The notes under the pieces are model-generated. The model was not told the origin of the DNA, searched no databases, and saw nothing but the letters and a program-made list of their open reading frames with translations. 25,372 nucleotides of DNA from a virus. This document shows positions 17,666 to 24,322 of the stretch, in pieces (the stretch's first letter is position 1; every line of letters starts with the position of its first letter). The translations under genes and the position numbers were made by a program. The stretch covers positions 1 through 25,372 of the IMG/VR virus record IMGVR_UViG_3300047356_001007; one strand, 5' to 3'.

Positions 17666-17829
17666 AAAAGAAAATAGATACAAGACGAGATGCTTGGGAT
17701 AGAGATTATATGGGCGGGCATTATGTGAAGCCTGAGCCAACAAGCACTAAACAAATTTCAAATGCGGCACCAGTACTTGTGTTTGCATTTTTCTTTATAG
17801 CAATATTAATAATGGTAGGTAACAAATGA
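17662..17829 (+). CDS. Small membrane protein (55 aa)
   Basis: The ATG at 17662 overlaps the exonuclease stop (ATGA) and its TGA (17827-17829) overlaps the start of the clamp-loader gene (ATGA again), so it fits exactly between two sure genes. The product has a basic, polar N-terminal half (MKKKIDTRRDAWDRDYMGGH) and one C-terminal transmembrane segment (VLVFAFFFIAILIMV), followed by GNK. The topology is probably N-in with a single anchor. No family recognised. The double overlap is the main evidence that it is translated. Confidence 0.7.
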   Translation: MKKKIDTRRDAWDRDYMGGHYVKPEPTSTKQISNAAPVLVFAFFFIAILIMVGNK

Positions 17830-18740
17830 AAGAATTATGGGTAGAGAAATACCGTCCAAGCACAGTTGATGGATATGTATTTAGAGATGATGCACAAAAG
17901 CAACAAGTTAATCAATGGATCAAAGATGGTACTATTCCGCATTTGCTGTTTAGTGGCAATGCAGGCATTGGTAAGACAACACTTGCAAAGATTCTTCTTA
18001 ATCAATTAGAAGTAGGCGATCTTGATATACTAGAGATTAATGCTAGTAGAACAAACAGTGTAGAAGATGTGCGTGATAAGATTGTAAACTTTGTACAAAT
18101 GATTCCATTTGGTGAGTTTAAGGTTGTACTACTTGATGAGGCTGATTATTTAAGTCCAAACGCACAGGCGGCACTACGTGGTGTTATGGAGGAGTATCAT
18201 ACAACAGCAAGATTTATTTTAACTTGTAACTATCCTAACAGAATTATTCCTGCACTACATAGCAGGTGTCAAGGCTTTCATATTGAACGTATTGACCAAA
18301 CAGAATTTACTGCACGAGTTGCAGAAATTGTTCTTACAGAAGGTGTTACTCCAGACTTGGATATCTTAGACACTTATGTAAAAGCAACGTATCCTGATTT
18401 GCGTAAATGTATTAACATGGTGCAAATGAATTGTGTTGACGGCAAACTAGTGCCGCCGGCTAAAGCAGATACAGGTGATGCTGACTATAAGATTGAAATG
18501 GTTGAATTGTTTAAAGCGGGTAAGATAGGACAAGCACGTAAACTAGTCTGTTCGCAAGCAAGGCCAGAAGAGATTGAAGATATATACAAATGGTTGTATG
18601 ACAACATTGATCTGTTTGGTGATGAAGAAAAGCAAGAAAGTGCAATCCTAATTATTAAGCAAGGACTTGTAGATCATACATTAGTTTCCGATCCGGAGAT
18701 TAATTTAGCCGCAACCTTAATTAGATTAGCGAGATTGTAA
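17826..18740 (+). CDS. 44: Sliding-clamp loader subunit, gp44-like (RFC small subunit-type AAA+ ATPase)
   Basis: The 304-residue AAA+ protein is close to the usual gp44 length. Walker A is GNAGIGKT (44-51), Walker B VVLLDEAD (100-107), sensor 1 lies in ILTCNYPNR and the arginine-finger motif SRC is at 146-148. It opens WVEKYRPSTVDGYV, a hallmark of RFC/gp44 proteins. Four gp44 subunits plus one gp62 load the gp45 clamp on primer-template DNA. A gp62 partner and gp45 clamp are not seen here and would lie outside the window. It is inside the overlapping early block, four bases into the preceding gene. Confidence 0.95.
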   Translation: MKELWVEKYRPSTVDGYVFRDDAQKQQVNQWIKDGTIPHLLFSGNAGIGKTTLAKILLNQLEVGDLDILEINASRTNSVEDVRDKIVNFVQMIPFGEFKVVLLDEADYLSPNAQAALRGVMEEYHTTARFILTCNYPNRIIPALHSRCQGFHIERIDQTEFTARVAEIVLTEGVTPDLDILDTYVKATYPDLRKCINMVQMNCVDGKLVPPAKADTGDADYKIEMVELFKAGKIGQARKLVCSQARPEEIEDIYKWLYDNIDLFGDEEKQESAILIIKQGLVDHTLVSDPEINLAATLIRLARL

Positions 18741-19184
18741 ATGAAGATTTTAATATTTGGACTACCTGGTAGTGGGAAAACTACACTTGCAAAACCCTTT
18801 GCAGACTTAATTGGAGCAGTACACATTAACGCTGATGCAGTACGTACACAGTACGAAGGACCAGACATGACTAAATGGAACTTTAGTCTGGAAGGTCGTA
18901 TGCAACAGTCACAGCGTATGCGTCATTTAGCTGATGGAGTAGTCATGGCCGGCAAAATTGCAGTTGCTGACTTTGTGTGCCCCACAGAAGAAGCACGTAC
19001 ACAGTTTGCGCCAAACTATACTGTTTGGATGGATACTATCAAAGAAGGAAGATTTGAAGATACTAATAAAATGTTTAAAGCACCTACACACTTTGACTAC
19101 CATGTAAAAGAATGGTTTACTGATACACACGCACAACTTTCAGAAGTAGTAAAAAATTATATGGAGAGAAACAATGTCGTTTGA
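18741..19184 (+). CDS. P-loop kinase, adenylylsulfate kinase-like
   Basis: The 147-residue protein starts with MKILIFGLPGSGKTTLAKPF (Walker A at 7-15). It continues with HINADAVR (about 28-35), which resembles the LDGDNVR segment of APS kinase (CysC), and ADFVCPTEEAR (76-86), which resembles CysC's SPYREDR region. A conserved-looking VWMDTIKEGRFEDTN follows. APS kinase phosphorylates adenylyl sulfate; other small P-loop kinases (polynucleotide, gluconate-type) share this layout, so the substrate is uncertain. It begins directly after the clamp-loader stop and overlaps the nucleotidyltransferase gene by 11 bases, which suggests the two enzymes act together. Confidence 0.75.
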   Translation: MKILIFGLPGSGKTTLAKPFADLIGAVHINADAVRTQYEGPDMTKWNFSLEGRMQQSQRMRHLADGVVMAGKIAVADFVCPTEEARTQFAPNYTVWMDTIKEGRFEDTNKMFKAPTHFDYHVKEWFTDTHAQLSEVVKNYMERNNVV

Positions 19185-19587
19185 TTTACAAAAACCTACA
19201 ACACAAATGCTTGGACGTTGGCAACCTTGGCATCCTGGACATACAGAACTGTTCAAACGTGCAATATCCGAAACAGGTCAAGTATGTATTATGGTTCGTG
19301 ACGTTGGCGGCATTATAGGTAAAGACGCTGGCGCAGGACGTACTGCAACTCAAGACGATAATCCGTTTGAATTTCATACTATTAGTGGTGATATACAATG
19401 GGCATTAAAGCAAGAAGGTTACGAGCATCATGTAGACTATATTATTATGCAAGTACCCAACATTGTAGATATTAGTTACGGACGAGGTGTAGGCTACACT
19501 TTTACAGAACATGACTTAGGAAAAGAGATACATAATATTAGTGCAACAAACATACGTGCAGAAATGCGAGATAAAGGAGAGCTATGA
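19174..19587 (+). CDS. HxGH-type nucleotidyltransferase (cytidylyl/adenylyltransferase-like)
   Basis: The 137-residue protein has the nucleotidyltransferase start [17 protein letters not shown], with the HxGH motif at His20-His23, and the C-terminal ISATNIR (122-128) equivalent to the ISxTxxR motif. These bind the triphosphate of ATP or CTP in NMN adenylyltransferase, phosphopantetheine adenylyltransferase, glycerol-phosphate cytidylyltransferase and relatives (ATP sulfurylase uses a similar fold). The R-x-QP-x-HxGH opening leans towards NadM-like enzymes. The second substrate is unknown. The gene overlaps the kinase by 11 bases and the ferredoxin by four. Confidence 0.8.
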   Translation: MSFDLQKPTTQMLGRWQPWHPGHTELFKRAISETGQVCIMVRDVGGIIGKDAGAGRTATQDDNPFEFHTISGDIQWALKQEGYEHHVDYIIMQVPNIVDISYGRGVGYTFTEHDLGKEIHNISATNIRAEMRDKGEL

Positions 19588-19925
19588 CCTATCTAGTCAA
19601 CGATAACTGTATTAAATGTAAACATATGGATTGTGTAGAAGTATGTCCTGTAGACTGTTTTTATGAAGGCGAAAACATGCTTGTAATTAATCCAGACGAA
19701 TGTATTGACTGCGGAGTATGTGAACCCGAATGTCCAGTAGATGCTATTATTACAGACTTTCAAGATACTGATAATAAATTTTACGAGCTTAATCATAAAT
19801 GGTCAAACACTTGGCCTAATATTACAACAAAAGAAGAATCACAAGTACCAGCTGATGCAGAAGAATGGGCAGACGTAAAAGACAAGATGAAATACTTTTC
19901 TGAAAAACCCGGAGCAGGAGATTAG
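19584..19925 (+). CDS. fdxA: Seven-iron ferredoxin (3Fe-4S plus 4Fe-4S), FdxA-like
   Basis: The 113-residue protein follows Azotobacter FdI/FdxA over its full length. Cysteines 9, 17 and 50 match the 3Fe-4S ligands and cysteines 21, 40, 43 and 46 the 4Fe-4S ligands, in [18 protein letters not shown] and [15 protein letters not shown]. The tail (SNTWPNIT, then EEWADVK and [10 protein letters not shown]) resembles alphaproteobacterial FdxA, which often ends with a similar GKGD-like sequence. It is a soluble low-potential electron carrier; the partner is unknown, though phage or host oxidoreductases are candidates. All ligands are intact, so it should be functional. It overlaps the preceding gene by four bases and the next starts one base after its stop. 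It is a host-derived auxiliary gene by inference. Confidence 0.95.
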   Translation: MTYLVNDNCIKCKHMDCVEVCPVDCFYEGENMLVINPDECIDCGVCEPECPVDAIITDFQDTDNKFYELNHKWSNTWPNITTKEESQVPADAEEWADVKDKMKYFSEKPGAGD

Positions 19926-20246
19926 ATGAAATTAAAATGCAAACACATTTTATTAAGTTTTGATAAATCACCAAATAGTTCTCACGATAGACCTTTAGGT
20001 GTTGCTGTTGCTGATGCTGAACAACTAATAAAAGATATTAAAAGCAGTAAAATTAGTTTTACCGAAGCGGCAGGCAAACATAGTGCATGTGCAAGTGGTC
20101 CAAGACACGGCGGAGAGCTAGGATGGTTTGAAGAAGAAAAAATGCACCCTGACTTTAGTAATGCTGTAAAAGTAATTCAAGTTGACGATATTGGTCCACC
20201 TGTGATTACTCCTTGGGGTGTACATATTGTATATAGGCAAGGTTAA
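19926..20246 (+). CDS. Parvulin-type (PpiC/Pin) peptidyl-prolyl cis-trans isomerase
   Basis: The 106-residue protein consists of a single rotamase domain with no signal peptide or anchor. It has the parvulin HIL strand in CKHILLSF, then FTEAAGKHSACASGP, GGELGWFEEEKMHPDFSNAV, and the C-terminal PPVITPWGVHIVYRQG strand. It should catalyse Xaa-Pro isomerisation in the cytoplasm. It lies between the ferredoxin and methyltransferase genes, its stop overlapping the next ATG by one base. Candidate clients are phage structural proteins or host proteins. Confidence 0.88.
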   Translation: MKLKCKHILLSFDKSPNSSHDRPLGVAVADAEQLIKDIKSSKISFTEAAGKHSACASGPRHGGELGWFEEEKMHPDFSNAVKVIQVDDIGPPVITPWGVHIVYRQG

Positions 20247-20884
20247 TGGGTCCTGAAGGTTCAAATTTAAAATTTAGCGAAAACGGCTGTGATTTTTGGG
20301 CGTTGGACAATAGCTATTATAGAAAAGGTTTCTTTGTTGATATTGGTGCTAGTGATGGAGTTACTGCTAGTAATACATACTTGCTTGAAAAGTTTTATAA
20401 ATGGCAGGGCATCTGTGTAGATCCAAATCCTGTTACATTAAAAAGTATGTGTGGTGCTAGAGATACAATAGTTAGCGACCTTTGTGTATACAATGAATCA
20501 GGAAAAATATTACCTTTTAAATACTTAGGTGACCAATCAGAATTTTATGGTTGGAATCTTCGAAGTGGTATAGATGGTCTTGTAAGCAAAGATATGCCTG
20601 TTAAAATGAACGATCATAAAGTGTTTACAATTACACTTACGGATTTGTTAGAACTTTATAATGCGCCTAATAAGATTGATTACATAAGCATTGATGTTGA
20701 AGGAAGTGAAATTGAAGTTTTAACAGGACTTGACTTTTCTAAATATGATGTTAAAATGTTTAGTATAGAATATGAGAATGAAGAAAATAGAGCAAAGATA
20801 GACTGGATCATGTCTAGAAATAATTATAATAGAGTTGACTTTGATCAACAATGTACAGAAGATAGGTATATAAAGAATGGTTGA
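20246..20884 (+). CDS. FkbM-family SAM-dependent methyltransferase
   Basis: The 212-residue protein has motif I VDIGASDGVTASNTYLLEK (31-49), a SAM-ribose acidic segment ICVDPNP (56-62), and the FkbM signature IDYISIDVEGSEIEVLTGLD (144-163), followed by FSIEYENEE. FkbM enzymes methylate oxygen on sugars or small molecules. In marine T4-like phages they are often found with 2OG oxygenases and sugar-modifying genes; here a 2OG oxygenase follows directly with an eight-base overlap. Substrate unknown. It could modify lipopolysaccharide, a phage glycan or DNA. Confidence 0.85.
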   Translation: MGPEGSNLKFSENGCDFWALDNSYYRKGFFVDIGASDGVTASNTYLLEKFYKWQGICVDPNPVTLKSMCGARDTIVSDLCVYNESGKILPFKYLGDQSEFYGWNLRSGIDGLVSKDMPVKMNDHKVFTITLTDLLELYNAPNKIDYISIDVEGSEIEVLTGLDFSKYDVKMFSIEYENEENRAKIDWIMSRNNYNRVDFDQQCTEDRYIKNG

Positions 20885-21410
20885 GTATGAATACTACGAT
20901 TGGAACAACTTACTTACAGAAGACGACAGACAAAGAATGTGTCGTGATGTATCAACTGGTATAGACTCTGGTAAATTTTGGACTAACAGTCCTAAGTATC
21001 AAACTGATTGGAATGTGTTCCAAGACTTTACAGATCTAAAGATGAGTTTTCTTTGGAGTTGTTTTAGATACTTAGGTAGAGAAGTTCAAATTAAGAATGT
21101 ACAAAGCTGGAGTTTTCGTACAAGTTTAAAACACGTTGAAACTAGAGATACACTTTGGCATCATCATAATCATAATAAAGAAACAAAAACAGTAAGTGGT
21201 GTATACTATATGCACTTACCTGATGATGTAAAAGATTTAGAAAAAGCAGGAACAGAATTAGCACCTGTTAGTCCAGAAGGTGAAGGTAACTTTTTTGTAC
21301 CTTGGAAAACAGGACATTGGATGATTTATCCTGGAGCGGTATGGCATCGTCCAGGCGTAGTACAATCACAACAAGACCGCTTTATTGTAGCGGCAGATAT
21401 GGAGTTTTAA
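20877..21410 (+). CDS. 2-oxoglutarate/Fe(II)-dependent oxygenase-like protein
   Basis: The 177-residue protein has a central His cluster (WHHHNHN, residues 94-100) followed by VSGVYYMHLP. The distal part GHWMIYPGAVWHRPG (147-160) supplies His157, with Arg168 in QQDRFIVAADMEF as the 2-oxoglutarate contact. This is the layout of the phage 2OG-Fe(II) oxygenases that hydroxylate sugars or proteins. The HxD part of the classical iron triad is not obvious, so the metal ligands are uncertain. It overlaps the FkbM gene by eight bases and probably acts in the same modification pathway. Confidence 0.78.
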   Translation: MVEYEYYDWNNLLTEDDRQRMCRDVSTGIDSGKFWTNSPKYQTDWNVFQDFTDLKMSFLWSCFRYLGREVQIKNVQSWSFRTSLKHVETRDTLWHHHNHNKETKTVSGVYYMHLPDDVKDLEKAGTELAPVSPEGEGNFFVPWKTGHWMIYPGAVWHRPGVVQSQQDRFIVAADMEF

Positions 21411-22073
21411 GTGAACGTTAAATTAGTAAGTTATAGTAAACCAGCAGACGAGTTTTTAAAAGAAGGACTTTTTGATGTTCAAGATCTTATTGCATTTTGT
21501 GCCAAAGTATCAAATCCTACAGCACAAATTAATATGGAAACAAGTGAACGTTTAATTAAGTATTTGATTAAACATCAACATTGGTCACCTTTAGAAATGG
21601 TTAATGCAGTATTAGAAATTAATACTACACGTGATATTGCACATCAAATTGTAAGACACCGTAGTTTTGCTTTCCAAGAGTTTTCACAGCGTTATGCAGA
21701 TCCTAAAGAGCAAGGTGAGATGTTCGAATACAGTGAAGCACGTTTACAGGATCCAAAGAACAGACAAAATAGTGTTGATGTAGACGATGCAAAGTTACAA
21801 CTTGATTGGGAACATGCACAAAGACGTATAGCAGTACTAGCCAAAAAAGAATATGATTGGGCTATTAAGAAAGGTATTGCTAAAGAACAAGCACGTAAAG
21901 TATTACCCGAAGGTCTTACAAAAACACGACTGTATATGAATGGTACCCTAAGAAGCTGGGTTCATTATATTGATCTACGCGGTGCCAATGGCACACAAAA
22001 AGAACATATGGAAATTGCCCATTCGTGTGCCAAAGTTATCGCTGAAATTTTTCCGTTAATGAAAGAGCTTTAG
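21411..22073 (+). CDS. thyX: FAD-dependent thymidylate synthase ThyX
   Basis: The 220-residue protein carries the ThyX motif RHR-x7-S at Arg82-His83-Arg84...Ser92 (RHRSFAFQEFSQRY), and the C-terminal region LRSWVHYIDLRGANGTQKEH expected of the family. It makes dTMP from dUMP using methylenetetrahydrofolate and FAD, supplying thymidine for an AT-rich genome. The start is GTG 21411, immediately after the oxygenase stop. It is the last gene of the plus-strand block; only three bases separate its stop from the converging phoH. Confidence 0.95.
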   Translation: MNVKLVSYSKPADEFLKEGLFDVQDLIAFCAKVSNPTAQINMETSERLIKYLIKHQHWSPLEMVNAVLEINTTRDIAHQIVRHRSFAFQEFSQRYADPKEQGEMFEYSEARLQDPKNRQNSVDVDDAKLQLDWEHAQRRIAVLAKKEYDWAIKKGIAKEQARKVLPEGLTKTRLYMNGTLRSWVHYIDLRGANGTQKEHMEIAHSCAKVIAEIFPLMKEL

Positions 22074-22076
22074 ACT

Positions 22077-22799
22077 CTATTCATCACCGTATACTTCAAG
22101 TACCTCCCTCACTGCGTCATGCCTTTCGATATCTTGGTGGCCAAATTCTATAGATGATAGGTGTGACGCATTACCAAACTTACCTAAATGATTAATAAAG
22201 TCAATTAAGCCATTATCTTTCATTCTGTCTGCTTGATTTAAGTCTCCTGTTACGGCCATCTTGGAACCTTCCCCTAAACGTGTTAGTAGCATCTTCATTT
22301 GATTAGCTGTTGAGTTTTGCATCTCGTCAGCAATGATGTATGCCTTTTTAAACGTTCGACCACGCATGTATGCTAACGGTGCTATTTCTAGTACACCTTC
22401 TGCAATCATGCCTTCAATTTCTTTTGCTGTAAAATACTCTCGTAATACGTCAAAAATAGGTCTAGTCCAGGGGGCCATCTTTTGTTCTAAGGTGCCAGGT
22501 AAAAAACCTAGATCCTCGTCAACTGAAACAGCCGGTCTTGTAACAATAATTTTGTCCACAACACCTTCTTTAAAAAGTTTAATTGATGTTAAAACTGCTA
22601 TCAGAGTCTTACCAGTACCAGCCGGACCAATACCAAAGACAACGTCTTTCTTTGCATCAGCCAGAGTTAGCATGTAAGATTCCTGTGCCTTATTACGAGG
22701 CACAATTTTAACATTTTTGTGCTTTTCAGGAAGGTAGTTATTAATTTGAACAACATTATTGTGAAAGTTCTTGCTCTTGCGAGCTCGCTTTGCACTCAT
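22077..22799 (-). CDS. phoH: PhoH-like P-loop ATPase
   Basis: The only minus-strand gene in the window. The 240-residue protein has Walker A GPAGTGKT (58-65) and Walker B AYIIADEMQNST (Asp158-Glu159), followed by MLLTRLGEGSKMAVTGDLNQAD, all typical of the PhoH ATPase domain. It starts MSAKRARKSKNFHNNV, a basic N-terminus. The ATG at 22799 is preceded by a strong AAAGGAGG site (22814-22807, minus strand). PhoH is widespread in marine phages, and its role (RNA or phosphate-stress related) is not settled. It converges tail-to-tail with thyX. Confidence 0.95.
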   Translation of the reverse strand: MSAKRARKSKNFHNNVVQINNYLPEKHKNVKIVPRNKAQESYMLTLADAKKDVVFGIGPAGTGKTLIAVLTSIKLFKEGVVDKIIVTRPAVSVDEDLGFLPGTLEQKMAPWTRPIFDVLREYFTAKEIEGMIAEGVLEIAPLAYMRGRTFKKAYIIADEMQNSTANQMKMLLTRLGEGSKMAVTGDLNQADRMKDNGLIDFINHLGKFGNASHLSSIEFGHQDIERHDAVREVLEVYGDE

Positions 22800-22852
22800 G
22801 AAGTGTCCTCCTTTAATGTGACTTCTATAAACTCTTACTTTGTTTACAAAAA

Positions 22853-22860
22853 TATTTATC
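22853..22860 (-). promoter_or_regulatory. Candidate late promoter for phoH (GATAAATA, minus strand)
   Basis: The plus strand reads TATTTATC, so the minus strand reads GATAAATA, 54 bases before the phoH ATG. It is the same octamer as at 9918, 13605 and 22899 and lies within a true intergenic gap. Confidence 0.5.
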
Positions 22861-22898
22861 TAGGTTTGTCAACTGTTAAGTGCTAACACAACTTATGT

Positions 22899-22906
22899 GA
22901 TAAATA
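22899..22906 (+). promoter_or_regulatory. Candidate late promoter for the structural gene at 22935 (GATAAATA)
   Basis: GATAAATA lies 29 bases before the ATG at 22935, with AGGTGG (22922-22927) as ribosome site. It mirrors the octamer facing phoH in the same gap. Confidence 0.55.
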
Positions 22907-22934
22907 ACTATATAATAGAATAGGTGGCGATATA

Positions 22935-23471
22935 ATGAAAGATATCACAGACGTAGTAAAAAACATATCAGAAATATATGACAGCGATGTAGCATTCACT
23001 GTATTAAAAGACTTTGAAAGAGTGCTAGACGATCTAGACATATATGTGTATGATAACTGGTCAGAAGGCGAAATAGTGCATGGTCCTAAAATTAGTAGAC
23101 ATTGGGTAACCTGTGCGTTTATGTGGCCATTAGACGAAATGCCTGATCCAATGGGCGGAAAACGTCTATTAGACTATGACTGTAAAGTTACCTATAAAAA
23201 AGACAAGATTATTAGACCACGTAAAATACGTAAACCAGATGATATTCGCCCTGGTACTAAAAAAGGCAAGTTAGACACATTACCTATTTGGGTAGTAGAG
23301 ATTATGATGCCTAAGAAATTAATTGCAGATATATACGGTGGTATGAAAGCTATGACTGACTATGAAATTGATGCAGGATCACAACCTACGGTTCCAGCAG
23401 AAACACAAGAAGCTGATGTAGGTGCAGAAGCAACTGCTGATGTAGGTGGCGAAGAGTTAGAGACAGTATAA
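22935..23471 (+). CDS. Virion structural-type protein (178 aa), function unknown
   Basis: Not assigned to a named function, though the pattern ERVLDDLDIYVYDNWSEGEI, HWVTCAFMWPLDEMPDPMGG and KRLLDYDCKV followed by RPGTKKGKLDTLPIWVVEIMM is familiar from conserved structural proteins of marine T4-like phages. The C-terminal 35 residues (GSQPTVPAETQEADVGAEAT) are an acidic, Ala-rich flexible tail. It has AGGTGG at 22922-22927 and a late-type promoter octamer at 22899. Its stop overlaps the start of the next gene by one base, and the two probably form an assembly pair. A neck, tail or baseplate location is possible; the sequence does not say. Confidence 0.65.
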   Translation: MKDITDVVKNISEIYDSDVAFTVLKDFERVLDDLDIYVYDNWSEGEIVHGPKISRHWVTCAFMWPLDEMPDPMGGKRLLDYDCKVTYKKDKIIRPRKIRKPDDIRPGTKKGKLDTLPIWVVEIMMPKKLIADIYGGMKAMTDYEIDAGSQPTVPAETQEADVGAEATADVGGEELETV

Positions 23472-24169
23472 TGGGTTTACTTAAAAACGATCTAGGACAT
23501 CTAGTAGATAAAATTATTGAAATTGATTCTTATAAATCTAAGATGGGTGAAGATTCTGATATTGTTACACTAGCATTTAGTGTACACGGAAACGAGCCTG
23601 CAAAAGATTTAGAAAATTTTATTGAAAAAGGTTATCCGTTTGTTCTTGATGCTGACGTTACTTCAGGTGAACAGTCAGATGGTACATATAAAGTGTTTGT
23701 TGAAATAGAACGCACAAAAGATATATCAAATAATATTTTAGAAATTGCAGACGGTGTCAAAAAATTAGCTGATTTAGAAAGTATGAAGTTTAGGTACTAT
23801 AAGAATTTTAGAAGTAGAGACTTAGACGAAGAAAATTTAGCAATTATACCTGTTGATCAATCAAGTTACGAAATTGCAATAAACGAAACACAGTACGAAA
23901 ACTATAAAAACTTCTTTACTAAAAGTTATGCTGAATCAATCGATATGTTAGGTGAAACATTAATTGTTAAAAATACATATGCACAACCAATGAGATTTGA
24001 AGTAACTGACTTTGGTAGAGATCCTATGATTGAAGAAACAATAAACATGAAAGATATGGGTGAAGTAATTTTCCTTTCCAAAGTATTAGGAGACTATAAC
24101 ATTACCAAATACGGTAATACTATTGTACTAACAAACGAAGGTTATAGACTACACCTAAAAAGGATTTAA
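23471..24169 (+). CDS. Virion structural-type protein (232 aa), partner of the upstream gene
   Basis: No enzymatic motif seen. The protein starts MGLLKNDLGHLVDKIIEIDS and contains SDIVTLAFSVHGNEPAKDLE, a segment VLDADVTSGEQSDGTYKVFV and an ISNNILEIADGVKKLADLES helix, ending GNTIVLTNEGYRLHLKRI. This arrangement is seen in conserved structural proteins of marine T4-like phages. It overlaps the 178-aa gene by one base, and the next small gene starts immediately after its stop (TAAATG). The structural role is inferred from context and resemblance. Confidence 0.65.
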   Translation: MGLLKNDLGHLVDKIIEIDSYKSKMGEDSDIVTLAFSVHGNEPAKDLENFIEKGYPFVLDADVTSGEQSDGTYKVFVEIERTKDISNNILEIADGVKKLADLESMKFRYYKNFRSRDLDEENLAIIPVDQSSYEIAINETQYENYKNFFTKSYAESIDMLGETLIVKNTYAQPMRFEVTDFGRDPMIEETINMKDMGEVIFLSKVLGDYNITKYGNTIVLTNEGYRLHLKRI

Positions 24170-24322
24170 ATGAACAACTGTTTAAACTGCGGACACGGAT
24201 CACATTGCGGGACAAGTTTATTCAAAGATCATAAAGACGGCGATAACCAAATTATAAATATTAAAGTATGTGAGCAATGTCGGTGTAAGGCATGCCAAAC
24301 AAAGGATACAGATAATGGCTAA
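24170..24322 (+). CDS. Small Cys-rich zinc-ribbon-like protein (50 aa)
   Basis: The ATG at 24170 follows the previous stop directly and the TAA (24320-24322) overlaps the endolysin start by eight bases. The product (MNNCLNCGHGSHCGTSLFKD...) has seven cysteines: 4, 7, 13, 34, 37, 39 and 42, giving CxxC near the N-terminus and CxxCxCxxC near the C-terminus, plus His9 and His12, which suggests one zinc site or two. Small zinc-ribbon proteins of this style occur in marine T4-like phages. Its own function is unknown. A late promoter octamer lies inside it. Confidence 0.75.
   Translation: MNNCLNCGHGSHCGTSLFKDHKDGDNQIINIKVCEQCRCKACQTKDTDNG
24253..24260 (+). promoter_or_regulatory. T4-consensus late promoter (TATAAATA) ahead of the endolysin
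   Basis: TATAAATA, the exact T4 late -10 element, lies inside the Cys-rich small gene, 54 bases before the endolysin ATG at 24315. It would give late transcription of the lysis genes independent of the structural genes. It is the only exact T4-consensus octamer I noticed in the window. Confidence 0.6.

Larger units (their letters stand above)
22800..22934. promoter_or_regulatory. Divergent intergenic control region between phoH and the structural gene at 22935
   Basis: This 135-base gap separates divergent starts. It holds minus-strand GATAAATA (22860-22853) facing phoH and plus-strand GATAAATA (22899-22906) facing the gene at 22935, both T4-late-type octamers. It also holds minus-strand TTGACA (22872-22867) with a possible TGTAAA -10 eighteen bases further on, a plausible host-type promoter for phoH, and TATAAT (22911-22916, plus) without a good -35. 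A short inverted repeat GTTA-agtgc-TAAC lies at about 22875-22887, possibly an operator. Confidence 0.65.

Noticed and set aside
18741-19184. Firm naming of the P-loop kinase as CysC
   Set aside because: The resemblance is partial and the protein is shorter than typical APS kinases, so only the broad kinase class is supported.
22055-22095. Possible terminator between the converging thyX and phoH genes
   Set aside because: Only a 4-bp stem (AGAG/CTCT) with a 7-base loop and no U tract is visible, too weak to call.
22909-22916. TATATAAT as a sigma-70 -10 box for the gene at 22935
   Set aside because: No acceptable -35 box lies 16-18 bases upstream. The nearby GATAAATA octamer is a better candidate.
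24270-24314. GTG start of the endolysin at 24270
   Set aside because: It would overlap the Cys-rich gene heavily and has no ribosome site. ATG 24315 has AAAGGA upstream and begins right at the GH19-like N-terminus.
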